The notes below the pieces were generated by a model that ran no database searches, was not told where the DNA came from, and was given only the letters and a program-made list of their open reading frames with translations. Below are positions 1 through 8,398 of a stretch of DNA of 64,000 bases, piece after piece (within the stretch, counting starts at the first letter, position 1; each line of letters opens with the position of its first letter). Source of the stretch: Vibrio sp. 10N.261.45.E2 (GTDB taxonomy: Bacteria > Pseudomonadota > Gammaproteobacteria > Enterobacterales > Vibrionaceae); assembly GCF_002875705.1 (NCBI RefSeq), contig NZ_MCZZ01000162.1:1-64000 (forward strand), read 5' to 3'. Made by a program: the position numbers and the translations under genes.

Positions 1-15
1 AGTAAGACACACCCT

Positions 16-100
<85 letters not shown>

Positions 101-123
101 TATTCTTCTTAATTGGAAAATCG

Positions 124-154
124 AAAAGCCAACTCATTGAGTTGGCTTTTTTCG
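124..154 (+). terminator. Rho-independent terminator after tRNA-Tyr
   Basis: An 8-9 bp stem GCCAACTC/GAGTTGGC with a 3-nt loop is followed by six T residues. It sits 27 nt after the tRNA and ends that transcript. Confidence 0.9.
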
Positions 155-261
155 TTTCTGTTATTCTATATTTCACGCGGTAATTTCTCATCTGAACGCT
201 AAAGAGCTCCCGTTACGGATCTCACGGCTGCATAGTTTGTGCCTTCAAGACAATCGAATTA

Positions 262-406
262 TCAATCATTCCAGACTTCACCGTGACGCTTACACACCAA
301 GTAAGCCGCGCAGCCTAAACAGTTTGTAGAAACTGGCTCATCATATTTGTTGTTTCTGCTGATATGTGAGTTCAGGCTCTAGTACGGGCTCAAAAAACGT
401 CATCAT
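262..406 (-). pseudogene. Possible frameshifted small ORF, Cys-containing C-terminus
   Basis: On the minus strand an ATG-ATG start at 406 follows a GAGGGG ribosome-binding match and reads 21 codons (acidic start, MMTFFEPVLEPEL) before a stop at 341. The next frame is open from about 370 to a stop at 262 and encodes a protein-like tail containing NCLGCAAYLVCKRHGEVWND. Joined by one frameshift the two halves give a plausible protein of about 48 residues with three cysteines. I do not recognise the family. It may be a decayed gene, a programmed frameshift, or chance. The rest of 155-610 shows nothing else convincing. Confidence 0.25.
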
Positions 407-615
407 ATCGATAAGCCCCTCGGCTAGATGTGGTTTAAGCAACCAATTAAAAACAATAAAAATGAGTTACTTAAATTGAGATTAGCCCACTTTGCCAGTC
501 AGAGAAATATCAAAATATTTATCGTGGCGATATGCACTTTTCAGCACCGTATTCCCCATCCTTACCTAAATAACTCTCTTCCAGACACTTGCAGAGTCAA
601 ATCACCAGGAGGCAC

Positions 616-650
616 AAAAAAGCCCCTGCTGATTTCTCAACAGGGGCTTT
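616..650 (-). terminator. Terminator downstream of Tim44-domain gene
   Basis: The stem GCCCCTG/CAGGGGC (622-628 and 641-647) has, on the minus strand, a run of six T residues after it. It lies 61 nt beyond the stop codon of the gene ending at 711. Confidence 0.85.
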
Positions 651-710
651 CTATTATTTGGTGTCATTCTAAATAACTACATCATATTGATGTGTAGTTA
701 AATATTGAGA

Positions 711-1619
711 TTAACCTTGAATACCAACAATCAACCAAGGTGCATTGGCAGTTGTTAGGTCACGCTCTAGGTGCCAGATATCCGTAATGTCTTCTTCGAT
801 ACCTTCCGCTGAATCACGGTAGCGACCACTAAACTGTAGGCTTAGTTGTGCTTTGCTGCCGTCATGATCTGCACGAACGATTTCAGCATCTACGTACATT
901 ACGTCTGTATGCTGATCACCGTCTAGCTTGTTGCGTTCAGCTTTTAGGTCTTCAAATAGGCTTGGAGATACGTATTCTTCAATCGTGTTTAGCTCGTTGT
1001 GGTTCCATGCACCTTGCAGTGTACGGTAGTGTTCACGAGAACCGTTGATGAATGCCGCTTGATCAAAGCCCGGTGGGTAGTTATGTGGAACATCTCTTTG
1101 TGCACCAAAACCAAAGCCACCAGCAGTGCCTTGTGATTGAGGCTGTGCTTGCTCGAAGTTATGAACATTTGGTTGTTGCTTAGGTTGTTCAAACTTGTTC
1201 TGACCCATGCCGCCGAATGCTGGCTGTTGGCCACGTGCATTCTGCTGATTCATTGAACCCTGCTTCGCCCCCAACATTCCGCGTAGGAATTTAAATGCTA
1301 GGAAAGCAATCAGACCCATGATCAGAATATCCATGAACTGGATACCTTCAAATGCGCCACCAAAGAATGCAGCTAAAAGACCACCAGCAAGTAAACCACC
1401 TAGCAGGCCGCCCATAAGGCCTTTCTTGCTAGAGTTAGCTGCTGTGTTCTTACCCGTTTGATCTTGACGGATCGAATTCGTGTTTTGTTGTTTTGGTGCT
1501 GGAGCCGTTTTAAAGCTTTTGCCAAATGACTTACCACCACCAAACTTTTTCGCTTCCGCGATTGGCGTCACCGCGACTGTTACCAACAGAATCGCGACTA
1601 GTGAGAAAAATCGTTTCAT
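711..1619 (-). CDS. Tim44-like domain exported/membrane protein
   Basis: This 302-residue protein begins with a signal peptide (about residues 1-23, ending AEA). A Lys/Gly/Gln/Asn-rich low-complexity stretch follows. Next comes a Gly/Leu/Ala-rich hydrophobic segment (roughly 68-112) that could form one or two membrane spans. A Met/Gln-rich linker leads to a C-terminal domain from about residue 180 with the Tim44-like (NTF2-like fold) pattern. In mitochondria Tim44 tethers the import motor to the inner membrane; the bacterial proteins are annotated by domain only, so the function is unknown. The gene is monocistronic, with its own terminator, and diverges from the tetR gene. The domain assignment is from pattern memory, without a search. 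Confidence 0.8.
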   Translation of the reverse strand: MKRFFSLVAILLVTVAVTPIAEAKKFGGGKSFGKSFKTAPAPKQQNTNSIRQDQTGKNTAANSSKKGLMGGLLGGLLAGGLLAAFFGGAFEGIQFMDILIMGLIAFLAFKFLRGMLGAKQGSMNQQNARGQQPAFGGMGQNKFEQPKQQPNVHNFEQAQPQSQGTAGGFGFGAQRDVPHNYPPGFDQAAFINGSREHYRTLQGAWNHNELNTIEEYVSPSLFEDLKAERNKLDGDQHTDVMYVDAEIVRADHDGSKAQLSLQFSGRYRDSAEGIEEDITDIWHLERDLTTANAPWLIVGIQG

Positions 1620-1785
1620 TATTATCCTTTGTAGGTTTTTTATCTTTCGACACCTTAATCATACTCGTTAACAAAGAACAATGAAATATTCACGGTGTTT
1701 ACACATGTATCATAATATTGCGGCTATTAATTGATTACTAAACTAGCGGAGGGATTGACGGCACTCTGGGGCAGCATTAAAATAT

Positions 1786-1798
1786 TGAACGATGTTCA
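1786..1798. promoter_or_regulatory. Candidate TetR-family operator
   Basis: The inverted repeat TGAAC-GAT-GTTCA lies 17 bp before the tetR start codon, where an autoregulatory operator would be expected. The assignment rests on symmetry and position only. Confidence 0.4.
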
Positions 1799-1815
1799 TT
1801 TAATAGAAAGTACCC

Positions 1816-2406
1816 ATGGCAAGACGAAACGATCATACTCGCGAACAATTAGTGCAATTAACCTTAAAAACGGTGACCGATTTCTTAGAAGAGCACTCTT
1901 ATCACGAGCTAAGTCTACGTAAAATTGCCAATATGATTGGTTACGTCCCAAGTACCTTAGTAAATGTATTTGGTAACTACAACCTACTGCTTTTGCATGT
2001 AGTAGCCCAAACATTAGATGAACTGGCGTCGGAATCTGCTGTAGCTGTTGAACAATCGAGCAACCCTCAACAAGCTCTATTCAACCTTGCCTACTGCTAC
2101 CACGATTTTGCACAGAAACACCCTCACCGTTGGCAGCTTATCTTTGAGCACAACATGAATGGTGAAAACCTTCCTGAATGGCAATCTAACCGCATCGATA
2201 GAATGACAGGTATGCTAGAGCAGCTGCTAATCGCGATTGCTCCTGAACATACTAATAGCGAAGTCGTTAAAGCCAGCCGTGTATTATGGTCTGGAGTACA
2301 TGGAATTACTCTTCTTAGCGTTGATGATAAATTTTTCGCCTCTGAGCCCATTGATGGTAAAGAGCTGATCAATAACCTAGTCTCAAACTACTTAACCAAC
2401 TGGTAA
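1816..2406 (+). CDS. TetR-family transcriptional regulator
   Basis: This 196-residue protein has a TetR N-terminal helix-turn-helix (about residues 8-55; key part SLRKIANMIGYVPSTLVNVFGN, where family members usually have a Tyr-x-x-Phe recognition helix). A divergent helical ligand-binding domain follows. It ends 17 nt before the MFS-PlsC gene, so the two are probably cotranscribed and the regulator may sense a lipid or acyl ligand and control its neighbour. It is not FabR: the N-terminal sequence differs from that family. The ATG at 1816 is preceded by a weak GAAAG ribosome-binding site. The ligand is unknown. Confidence 0.88.
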   Translation: MARRNDHTREQLVQLTLKTVTDFLEEHSYHELSLRKIANMIGYVPSTLVNVFGNYNLLLLHVVAQTLDELASESAVAVEQSSNPQQALFNLAYCYHDFAQKHPHRWQLIFEHNMNGENLPEWQSNRIDRMTGMLEQLLIAIAPEHTNSEVVKASRVLWSGVHGITLLSVDDKFFASEPIDGKELINNLVSNYLTNW

Positions 2407-2423
2407 TCATCCAAGGAAAGACA

Positions 2424-4298
2424 ATGAACAACAGCAGCCAATCTTCGCTGTTAACGCAAAAAAGGTTCCTACCCTACTTTATTACCCAATTTCTAGGAGC
2501 CTTTAACGACAACATATTCAAAAATGTCCTGTTACTGTTTGTTGCTTTTGCAAGCGTAGACACGCTACCTATTTCCAGCAATCTGTTCATTAATTTGGCC
2601 GCTGGCCTTTTTATTCTGCCTTTCTTCCTATTTTCTGCTTTGGCTGGTGTTCTGGCCGACAAATACGAAAAATCATGGTTCATCCGTAAAGTTAAGCTTC
2701 TTGAAGTGGTGATCATGTCACTGGGTGCGATCGGGTTTATCTACGAAAGCTACGGAATATTACTTCTGCTTCTATTTTTGATGGGTACACAAAGTGCTTT
2801 CTTTGGCCCCGTGAAATATGCCCTGCTTCCACAACAGTTAGAAACAAAAGAATTGGTCTCTGGTAACGCTCTCGTCGAGACGGGTACTTTCTTAGCGATC
2901 CTAATTGGCACCTTAGGCGCAGGTATCATTGCCTCTGAAGAAGGCGCGAAACTCATTGCTGCGGTGTGTATTGTTTCATTCGCTGTACTTGGTTATGTAT
3001 CAAGCTGCTTTATCCCACTAGCACCGAGTAATGCACCAGACCTCAAGGTAAAGTGGCAACCTGTAAAGCTAACCCGCGCAACACTGGCGATTGCCAAAAA
3101 AGACCGCCCGACCTTTCAAGCACTGATGTCTATCAGTTGGTTCTGGTTCCTTGGCGCGGCTTACCTAACTCAGTTCCCCAACTTCACCAAACTGCATCTA
3201 AATGGCACTGAAAGCTCTGTTGCATTTCTACTTGCGCTGTTCTCGGTAGGTATTGCTATCGGCTCTTTGGCTTGCGATAAGCTATCTAATCACCGAATTG
3301 AAATCGGCATCGTGCCAATGGGTAGCTTAGGTATCTCAGTCTTTGGTCTTTTGATGGCAATATCTATCCCTGAGTCTTTGCCTGATTTTAGCTCTTTCCA
3401 TCAGTTTGTAACCTATTCAGAGCTTTGGCCGCTATTTGCTTATCTTCTACTGTTGGGGATTTCTGGCGGTATCTTTATTGTTCCTCTGTATTCACTGATG
3501 CAATTACGTGCAAAACCAGACGAACGTGCCCAAGTGATTGCAGGGCTTAATATTTACAATTCACTGTTCATGGTAGGAAGCGCGGTTTTAGGTATTGTTT
3601 GCCTGAGTGTTCTAGAGCTTTCAATTCCGCAGCTGTTTGTGATGCTTGCGTTAGGCAATACTTTAGTGATGCTGTACCTGTTTTATCAGGTGCCTATCTA
3701 CGCTTTCCGTTTCTTTACATGGGTGGTCACTCACACCATGTACCGAGTTAAGCATAAGAACTTACATCACCTGCCAGAAAAAGGGGGCGCGTTGATTGTC
3801 TGCAACCATGTGAGTTATATGGATGCACTACTGCTGAGTGCAGTTTGCCCTCGGCTTATCCGTTTTGTGATGGAAGAGGATTACACCAAATTGCCGCCGA
3901 TTCGACGTTTCTTGAAAAGAGCAGGGGTTATTCCAATCTCCGCGACCAACCGCAACTCGATTAGAAACGCTTTCAAGGAAGTAGAACACGCCCTCCATGA
4001 AGGTCACATTGTGTGTATTTTCCCAGAAGGAAAGCTAACTTCTGATGGCGAAGTGGCTGAGTTCATGCGCGGTATGGAGCTGATTATCAAACGCTCCCCT
4101 GTCCCAGTGATCCCAATGGCTCTCAAAGGATTATGGGGCAGCTACTTTAGTCGTTACAAAGGCCGTGCCTGTAAAGGGCTACCCACTCGTTTTTGGACCA
4201 AGTTAGAGATAGAAGCTGGTGAACCAATTTCACCTAAACAAGCCTCTTGTGAAATTCTTCGACAATCCGTATCTGACCTTCGCGGATCACAGCGCTAG
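2424..4298 (+). CDS. MFS transporter-PlsC acyltransferase fusion (LplT/Aas-like)
   Basis: This 624-residue two-domain protein has about 400 N-terminal residues forming a 12-helix major facilitator domain, opening with a FITQFLGAFNDNIFKN-type motif as in the lysophospholipid flippase LplT. The C-terminal part (about 430-624) is a PlsC/LPLAT acyltransferase, with the catalytic NHVSYMD (His462, Asp467) and the glycerophosphate-binding FPEG near 533. In enterobacteria LplT imports lysophospholipids and the separate Aas protein (PlsC plus acyl-ACP synthetase) reacylates them. Here flippase and acyltransferase are fused and the AMP-ligase domain is absent, so an acyl-ACP or acyl-CoA made elsewhere must be the donor. 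Inferred role: lysophospholipid uptake and reacylation in the inner membrane. It shares an operon with the tetR gene. Confidence 0.87.
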   Translation: MNNSSQSSLLTQKRFLPYFITQFLGAFNDNIFKNVLLLFVAFASVDTLPISSNLFINLAAGLFILPFFLFSALAGVLADKYEKSWFIRKVKLLEVVIMSLGAIGFIYESYGILLLLLFLMGTQSAFFGPVKYALLPQQLETKELVSGNALVETGTFLAILIGTLGAGIIASEEGAKLIAAVCIVSFAVLGYVSSCFIPLAPSNAPDLKVKWQPVKLTRATLAIAKKDRPTFQALMSISWFWFLGAAYLTQFPNFTKLHLNGTESSVAFLLALFSVGIAIGSLACDKLSNHRIEIGIVPMGSLGISVFGLLMAISIPESLPDFSSFHQFVTYSELWPLFAYLLLLGISGGIFIVPLYSLMQLRAKPDERAQVIAGLNIYNSLFMVGSAVLGIVCLSVLELSIPQLFVMLALGNTLVMLYLFYQVPIYAFRFFTWVVTHTMYRVKHKNLHHLPEKGGALIVCNHVSYMDALLLSAVCPRLIRFVMEEDYTKLPPIRRFLKRAGVIPISATNRNSIRNAFKEVEHALHEGHIVCIFPEGKLTSDGEVAEFMRGMELIIKRSPVPVIPMALKGLWGSYFSRYKGRACKGLPTRFWTKLEIEAGEPISPKQASCEILRQSVSDLRGSQR

Positions 4299-4332
4299 AT
4301 AACAAGCCCTTTATTCATATCCGCTGAATAAG

Positions 4333-4355
4333 CGTTAAGTTTTCCTTAACGTTTG
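4333..4355 (+). terminator. Weak terminator-like hairpin or palindromic operator before yeiH-type gene
   Basis: CGTTAAG-TTTTC-CTTAACG is a perfect 7-bp inverted repeat followed by only three T residues. It may weakly terminate the MFS-PlsC transcript or be a regulator site for the gene at 4445. Confidence 0.4.
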
Positions 4356-4444
4356 TTCAATTCATTTAGACTTACTTATCATTTTATTGAACGTATAGTG
4401 GTCTCATTACAATAACGCCACAACAAAACAAGACTCTAAATACA

Positions 4445-5365
4445 ATGAACCTAAAAAAGTCCGTTCCGTTTTATCTTGCTGCACTGTTTTGCTTAACACC
4501 TTGGGTTAGCTCACCGACCGCTCTTGTTATCGGTTTTCTACTTGCTAGCTTAGGTTTAGTTCCTGAACACTTAGAAGTCGGCAAACTCACCAAAAAACTA
4601 CTGGCCTACTCGATTGTTGGCTTGGGTTTTGGCATTCAGTTTGAAAAAGCATTAGCGGTAACCGGCGATGGTATTGGTCTCATTGTCACGACGATTATTG
4701 GTACATTAGTCATTGGTTGGTTCTTGGCTAAACGAATGGGATTAGACCGCACAACGGGCTATCTTATCTCTTCTGGTACCGCGATTTGTGGTGGTAGCGC
4801 GATAGCAGCGGTGGCACCCGCAATTAAAGCAGACGATGAACAGATTGGCTTGGCGTTAGCCACTGTATTCGTATTGAACTCAGTCGCTCTATTCTTGTTC
4901 CCGATGATTGGTCATGTGCTTGAACTAAGCCAACAAACGTTTGGTACATGGGCTGCAATCGCAATTCACGATACATCTTCTGTGGTAGGTGCAGCTTCGG
5001 CTTATGGCGAAGAAGCACTGACGACAGCGACAACATTGAAACTCGCTCGTGCGCTTTGGATCATCCCTATCGCTTTAGTCAGCGCGATGATCTTCAAGAA
5101 CGATCAAAAGAAGATTACGATTCCCTACTTCATTTTCTTCTATTGCGCCGCTATCGCTGTGAGCGACTTACTGCCACAATTTGACATGGTCTACCAAGGG
5201 ATCTTTGATGTATCTAAGAGAGCATTGGTGGTGTGTCTGTTCTTAATTGGTTGTGGCATTTCAGTAGAAAAGTTAAAAGCAGCAGGGCCGAAACCATTGA
5301 TGTTTGGTATTACAATGTGGGTCATGATCTCAACGGGTTCACTGGCGTGGTTAACTCTCGCCTAG
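4445..5365 (+). CDS. YeiH/UPF0324 family membrane protein (putative sulfate exporter)
   Basis: This 306-residue polytopic protein has about ten hydrophobic segments. The family hallmark GLGFGIQF and the conserved GTAICGGSAIAAVAPAI segment (about residues 112-128) are present, as are a second signature AIHDTSSVVGAASAYG and the closing FLIGCGISVEKLK. The family (UPF0324/YeiH) is annotated as a putative sulfate exporter; the substrate is not firmly proven. No LysR-type regulator is adjacent, unlike the yeiE-yeiH pair of E. coli. The gene appears monocistronic with a strong terminator at 5431. Confidence 0.9.
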   Translation: MNLKKSVPFYLAALFCLTPWVSSPTALVIGFLLASLGLVPEHLEVGKLTKKLLAYSIVGLGFGIQFEKALAVTGDGIGLIVTTIIGTLVIGWFLAKRMGLDRTTGYLISSGTAICGGSAIAAVAPAIKADDEQIGLALATVFVLNSVALFLFPMIGHVLELSQQTFGTWAAIAIHDTSSVVGAASAYGEEALTTATTLKLARALWIIPIALVSAMIFKNDQKKITIPYFIFFYCAAIAVSDLLPQFDMVYQGIFDVSKRALVVCLFLIGCGISVEKLKAAGPKPLMFGITMWVMISTGSLAWLTLA

Positions 5366-5430
5366 GCCGTAAAAAACGCTTTAAATGGTTGTTCGCTTCC
5401 CAGACATCGAGGTTGCGGGCAACAAAACAA

Positions 5431-5462
5431 AAAGGCAAAGCTCAAATGGGCTTTGCCTTTAT
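5431..5462. terminator. Bidirectional terminator
   Basis: A 10-bp perfect stem AAAGGCAAAG/CTTTGCCTTT with loop CTCAAATGGG has A residues before and T residues after it. It can terminate both the YeiH-type gene (plus) and the small minus-strand gene at 5496-5663. Confidence 0.85.
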
Positions 5463-5495
5463 CGTTTGTGATGAGGATATTTTTTGTAGCAACAA

Positions 5496-5663
5496 TCACG
5501 AATCAAACAGGGGCTTATCACTCTTCTTGATCTCTCTTTTCATCAAAACAAGTACCACAACCAAAACAAACGCAGTGAGCTCTGCTAACGAACGCGTCAG
5601 CCCTGACGATGTTATCGCTTGGCCTATCTGCAGTAATACCGCAATGATGAGCGCAATTTTCAT
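5496..5663 (-). CDS. Small (55-residue) predicted membrane protein
   Basis: An ATG at 5663 is preceded by an AAGG ribosome-binding site about 8 nt upstream, and the frame is open for 55 codons to a TGA at 5496. The product begins with MKIALIIAVLLQIGQAI and has a second hydrophobic stretch near residues 28-43 (TAFVLVVVLVL). It ends in a charged tail rich in Lys, Arg and Glu. Two membrane-spanning segments with a short loop are likely. The gene converges on the bidirectional terminator at 5431 and occupies a gap that otherwise has no gene. I do not recognise a named family. Confidence 0.6.
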   Translation of the reverse strand: MKIALIIAVLLQIGQAITSSGLTRSLAELTAFVLVVVLVLMKREIKKSDKPLFDS

Positions 5664-5804
5664 AATAAGACCTTATTCTATAATCCGTTATTTATATGGC
5701 TTATTATGATGGATGGTTATAAAGATAATAAATTCTGTTTTGAACTATCTAATTGCTAAATTAACTAACTGTTTAACAAGCTAGCAAAAAGCGAGTCAAT
5801 GCAC

Positions 5805-7238
5805 TCACTTAGAGTTCCTATGTTGTGACAACCACGCCGCTAATCCTGCTCTCGACACCTTAATGCTCTGCTGTTCTTGTTTAGGCATTTGATAATACTC
5901 TACCGGAAATTTGAACCGTTCAAGACGACCCGTCAATTGTTCGGCAAACCACTCTTTAGTTGGTAAATCAACACAGTCCACAATAGCGATAGGTCGGAAT
6001 CCAAACTCGTCATCTTCAATGGGAACAATAAAAGCCTGATTAACCTCAGACAACTGATTGAGTGCTCGCTCTATTTCTTCACAATGAATGTTTTCACCAC
6101 CAGAAATAAACTGATTGTCGGCTCTGCCAATAATCGACACTTGTTCGCCAACCCACTCACCAAGATCTTTGCTATCAAACCAGCCGTTCTTATCAACTAA
6201 TGGCGTTAATTTACCTTGATAATAATAACCAGAAGCGAGCGTCTCACCGCCAATAAAGATGCGCTGTTCTTCAATTTTAAGCTGGCGATGGTTAAGGATA
6301 AACCCGGCTGTACTACTGGCATCAACGAGCTTGGCAGTCACGGTTGAAGCTGCTTCGGTCATGCCGTAGCCAAGCCATGTTTCGATGCCCATTTGTTGAG
6401 CCTCGAGACCAAGTGCTTCTGGAATATGACTCCCCCCCAAAAGTACATGCGTTAAAGTAAGTCCTTGCTTACTCTTTAGTAATCGATGTAGCTGAGTAGC
6501 GACCAATGAAGCATGACTGCAACCTACGATATCAAGTTCAAGCTGACCTGACCCTATTTTGATGCAGCCACCAGCCGCCAACCAACGATGAACTATCGCT
6601 AATCCGGACACATGGTACATAGGTAAACTCAGCAACCAAGTATCGCCTTGTTGATAACGAAATACCTCAAGCAGCCCAGTCGCAGAATATAAATGCTGAT
6701 CAAGTGTGTGAGCGACCGCTTTTGGGTTTCCGGTAGAGCCAGAGGTGAACACGATGCTTGCGAGGTTTTGATAACTGAAACAAGAAGGTTCTGACGTTGC
6801 TATTGGCTTTTCATTACCATCTAGGTCATTCAAACAAGGCAAGGTAAGTAACTGAGTGTTTGGCGCTGCAACCTCAGACAGATCTATACCGCCGCTTTCT
6901 AGCAGCCACAAGTAACAACTATCGGAAGAAACATAGAGAGATTCAAGCTTTTGCGTTAAACGAGCGGCAGGCTGAGGCATAGTGAACGCACAAACCACAC
7001 CCAAATTGAGTGCGGCAAGATAAACCGGAATCACTTCAGCTTGATTCTTGCCGACAATTGTCAGTACGTCACCTTCAGATAAACCTTGATGAGATAGCAG
7101 TTGTTGGTACTCACTCACCAATACTGTAACTTGCTGCCAAGTATACGTGCGGTGAGTAGTCACTAACGCAGGTTGAAGTGGGTTTTGCTGCGCCCACTGT
7201 ACCCAGAGCGGGTGATGATTAGATTGTGGGCGCATCAT
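5805..7238 (-). CDS. menE: o-Succinylbenzoate-CoA ligase MenE
   Basis: This 477-residue member of the ANL (acyl-CoA synthetase) superfamily activates o-succinylbenzoate to its CoA thioester with ATP in menaquinone synthesis. The P-loop-like motif SIVFTSGSTGNPKAV is present near residue 165, YGMTEAAST near residue 293, and the hinge region IIGRADNQFISGGENIHCEEIE in the C-terminal third. The invariant catalytic lysine near the C-terminus appears as QSIKVSRAGL. It is the last gene of the men operon, 77 nt after menC. The start is an ATGATG pair; either Met is possible. Confidence 0.95.
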   Translation of the reverse strand: MMRPQSNHHPLWVQWAQQNPLQPALVTTHRTYTWQQVTVLVSEYQQLLSHQGLSEGDVLTIVGKNQAEVIPVYLAALNLGVVCAFTMPQPAARLTQKLESLYVSSDSCYLWLLESGGIDLSEVAAPNTQLLTLPCLNDLDGNEKPIATSEPSCFSYQNLASIVFTSGSTGNPKAVAHTLDQHLYSATGLLEVFRYQQGDTWLLSLPMYHVSGLAIVHRWLAAGGCIKIGSGQLELDIVGCSHASLVATQLHRLLKSKQGLTLTHVLLGGSHIPEALGLEAQQMGIETWLGYGMTEAASTVTAKLVDASSTAGFILNHRQLKIEEQRIFIGGETLASGYYYQGKLTPLVDKNGWFDSKDLGEWVGEQVSIIGRADNQFISGGENIHCEEIERALNQLSEVNQAFIVPIEDDEFGFRPIAIVDCVDLPTKEWFAEQLTGRLERFKFPVEYYQMPKQEQQSIKVSRAGLAAWLSQHRNSK

Positions 7239-7315
7239 AAGATAACCAAAAAATAGATTAGGAACTGACTGAGCTAATTAAATAGTGATTCAACTAGCTC
7301 ATCAAATAGCTCAGC

Positions 7316-8323
7316 CTAAGAAGACCAAATCAATTGCTGCTGTTCAAGCGTAGAGACTGGCAGCTGACAACCCGGCCAAGAAACTTCTAACTGTTGCTTG
7401 AACAGGCCAATCGTATCCAGCCCCGGTACTTCATTTGGCAAATATTGCTGTGCCAGACGAGCAATCTGAGTTAAGCCAAGGCTCGACTCTATGCTTGAGC
7501 TCAATACAGGTTTAATTCCAAGTTGCTGTGCACGCTCAATGATTGCTACACAACGCTCTACAGAACCAATAAGAGTAGGCTTAATCACGACAGCTTTAAC
7601 ACCCGTTAAGTCGCTTAAATCAAACTCAGGGCTTCGCACCGCTTCTTGCAGTGTTTCATCCCAAGCTATCGCTACGCCGTGATCGATGGCAAATGCCAAG
7701 CTGTCTTCCGGCTTTTGGCAAGGCTCTTCAATAAAGCTAATGCGCTGACGAAGAGACGGCGAGATGTATTTAATGAACTGCTTCGCTTTTTCAGGCTTCC
7801 ATGCGCGGTTGGCGTCAAGTCTTAGGGTCAAATCAGGGATCGACTCAAGGAATAAGCTAACCAACATGCCATCACGAATAGCTTCGTAAAGGCCCACTTT
7901 TACTTTAGCGACCTTCTCACCTTCCATCTCATTAAGCACAGGGATAAGTTCGTCTGGATCTCCTGTACACAAAGGTGCAGCTTGGTAGTTACCTTCCACA
8001 TTGAGTTCACCTCGAAGCTCCATCAATGCCATCGAAAAGCCAAACGCGACAGAAGGATACAGCGCATCAAAAGGCGTCTGAGGGTTATTATGGCTCCAAA
8101 GCTCTAATTCATGTTGAAGTTGAATGCCAGCTTGTTCGGCATCTTCTTGGCTAAAACCAGGCAAAGGCGCAACTTCGCCAAAACCCGTTTTACCATCACA
8201 TTCAAGTTGGATGATATAGCCAACACGTTCGTTCAACTTATTGTCACGAAGAACCACGCCACTATCCATAGGTAACTGATAACGGTAGAGTTTAGCGTGA
8301 CGCTGAGAATTCACTGAGTTCAT
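7316..8323 (-). CDS. menC: o-Succinylbenzoate synthase MenC
   Basis: This 335-residue enolase-superfamily enzyme dehydrates SHCHC to o-succinylbenzoate. The catalytic and metal ligands are visible in order: KVKVG (catalytic Lys), LRLDANRAW (Asp), FIEEPC (Glu), AWDETL (Asp/Glu) and VIKPTLIGS (second catalytic Lys). The start ATG has a good AGGAAA ribosome-binding site 6 nt upstream. It lies between menB and menE in the operon. Proteobacterial MenC is typically about 320 residues, so this is full length. Confidence 0.96.
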   Translation of the reverse strand: MNSVNSQRHAKLYRYQLPMDSGVVLRDNKLNERVGYIIQLECDGKTGFGEVAPLPGFSQEDAEQAGIQLQHELELWSHNNPQTPFDALYPSVAFGFSMALMELRGELNVEGNYQAAPLCTGDPDELIPVLNEMEGEKVAKVKVGLYEAIRDGMLVSLFLESIPDLTLRLDANRAWKPEKAKQFIKYISPSLRQRISFIEEPCQKPEDSLAFAIDHGVAIAWDETLQEAVRSPEFDLSDLTGVKAVVIKPTLIGSVERCVAIIERAQQLGIKPVLSSSIESSLGLTQIARLAQQYLPNEVPGLDTIGLFKQQLEVSWPGCQLPVSTLEQQQLIWSS

Positions 8324-8355
8324 AAAGTTTCCTAAAAAACGGGGAACATCAAAAC

Positions 8356-8384
8356 AAAACGAGCCGCTATTAGCGACTCATTTT
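8356..8384 (-). other. Intergenic hairpin between menB and menC
   Basis: An imperfect hairpin (minus strand GAG-T-CGCT-AAT-AGCG-G-CTC) is flanked by AAAA and TTTT on either side. It resembles a weak attenuator or a 3'-end-protecting structure after menB. Confidence 0.45.
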
Positions 8385-8398
8385 GAAGAGGAGAAAGA

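Noticed and set aside
428..676. 82-codon plus-strand frame after tRNA-Tyr
   Set aside because: It has no ribosome-binding site, runs straight through the terminator of the opposite gene, and its translation looks random.
5233..5709. 158-codon plus-strand frame overlapping the end of the YeiH-type gene
   Set aside because: It overlaps a real gene, a terminator and the antisense of the better-supported 55-residue gene; the sequence is not protein-like.
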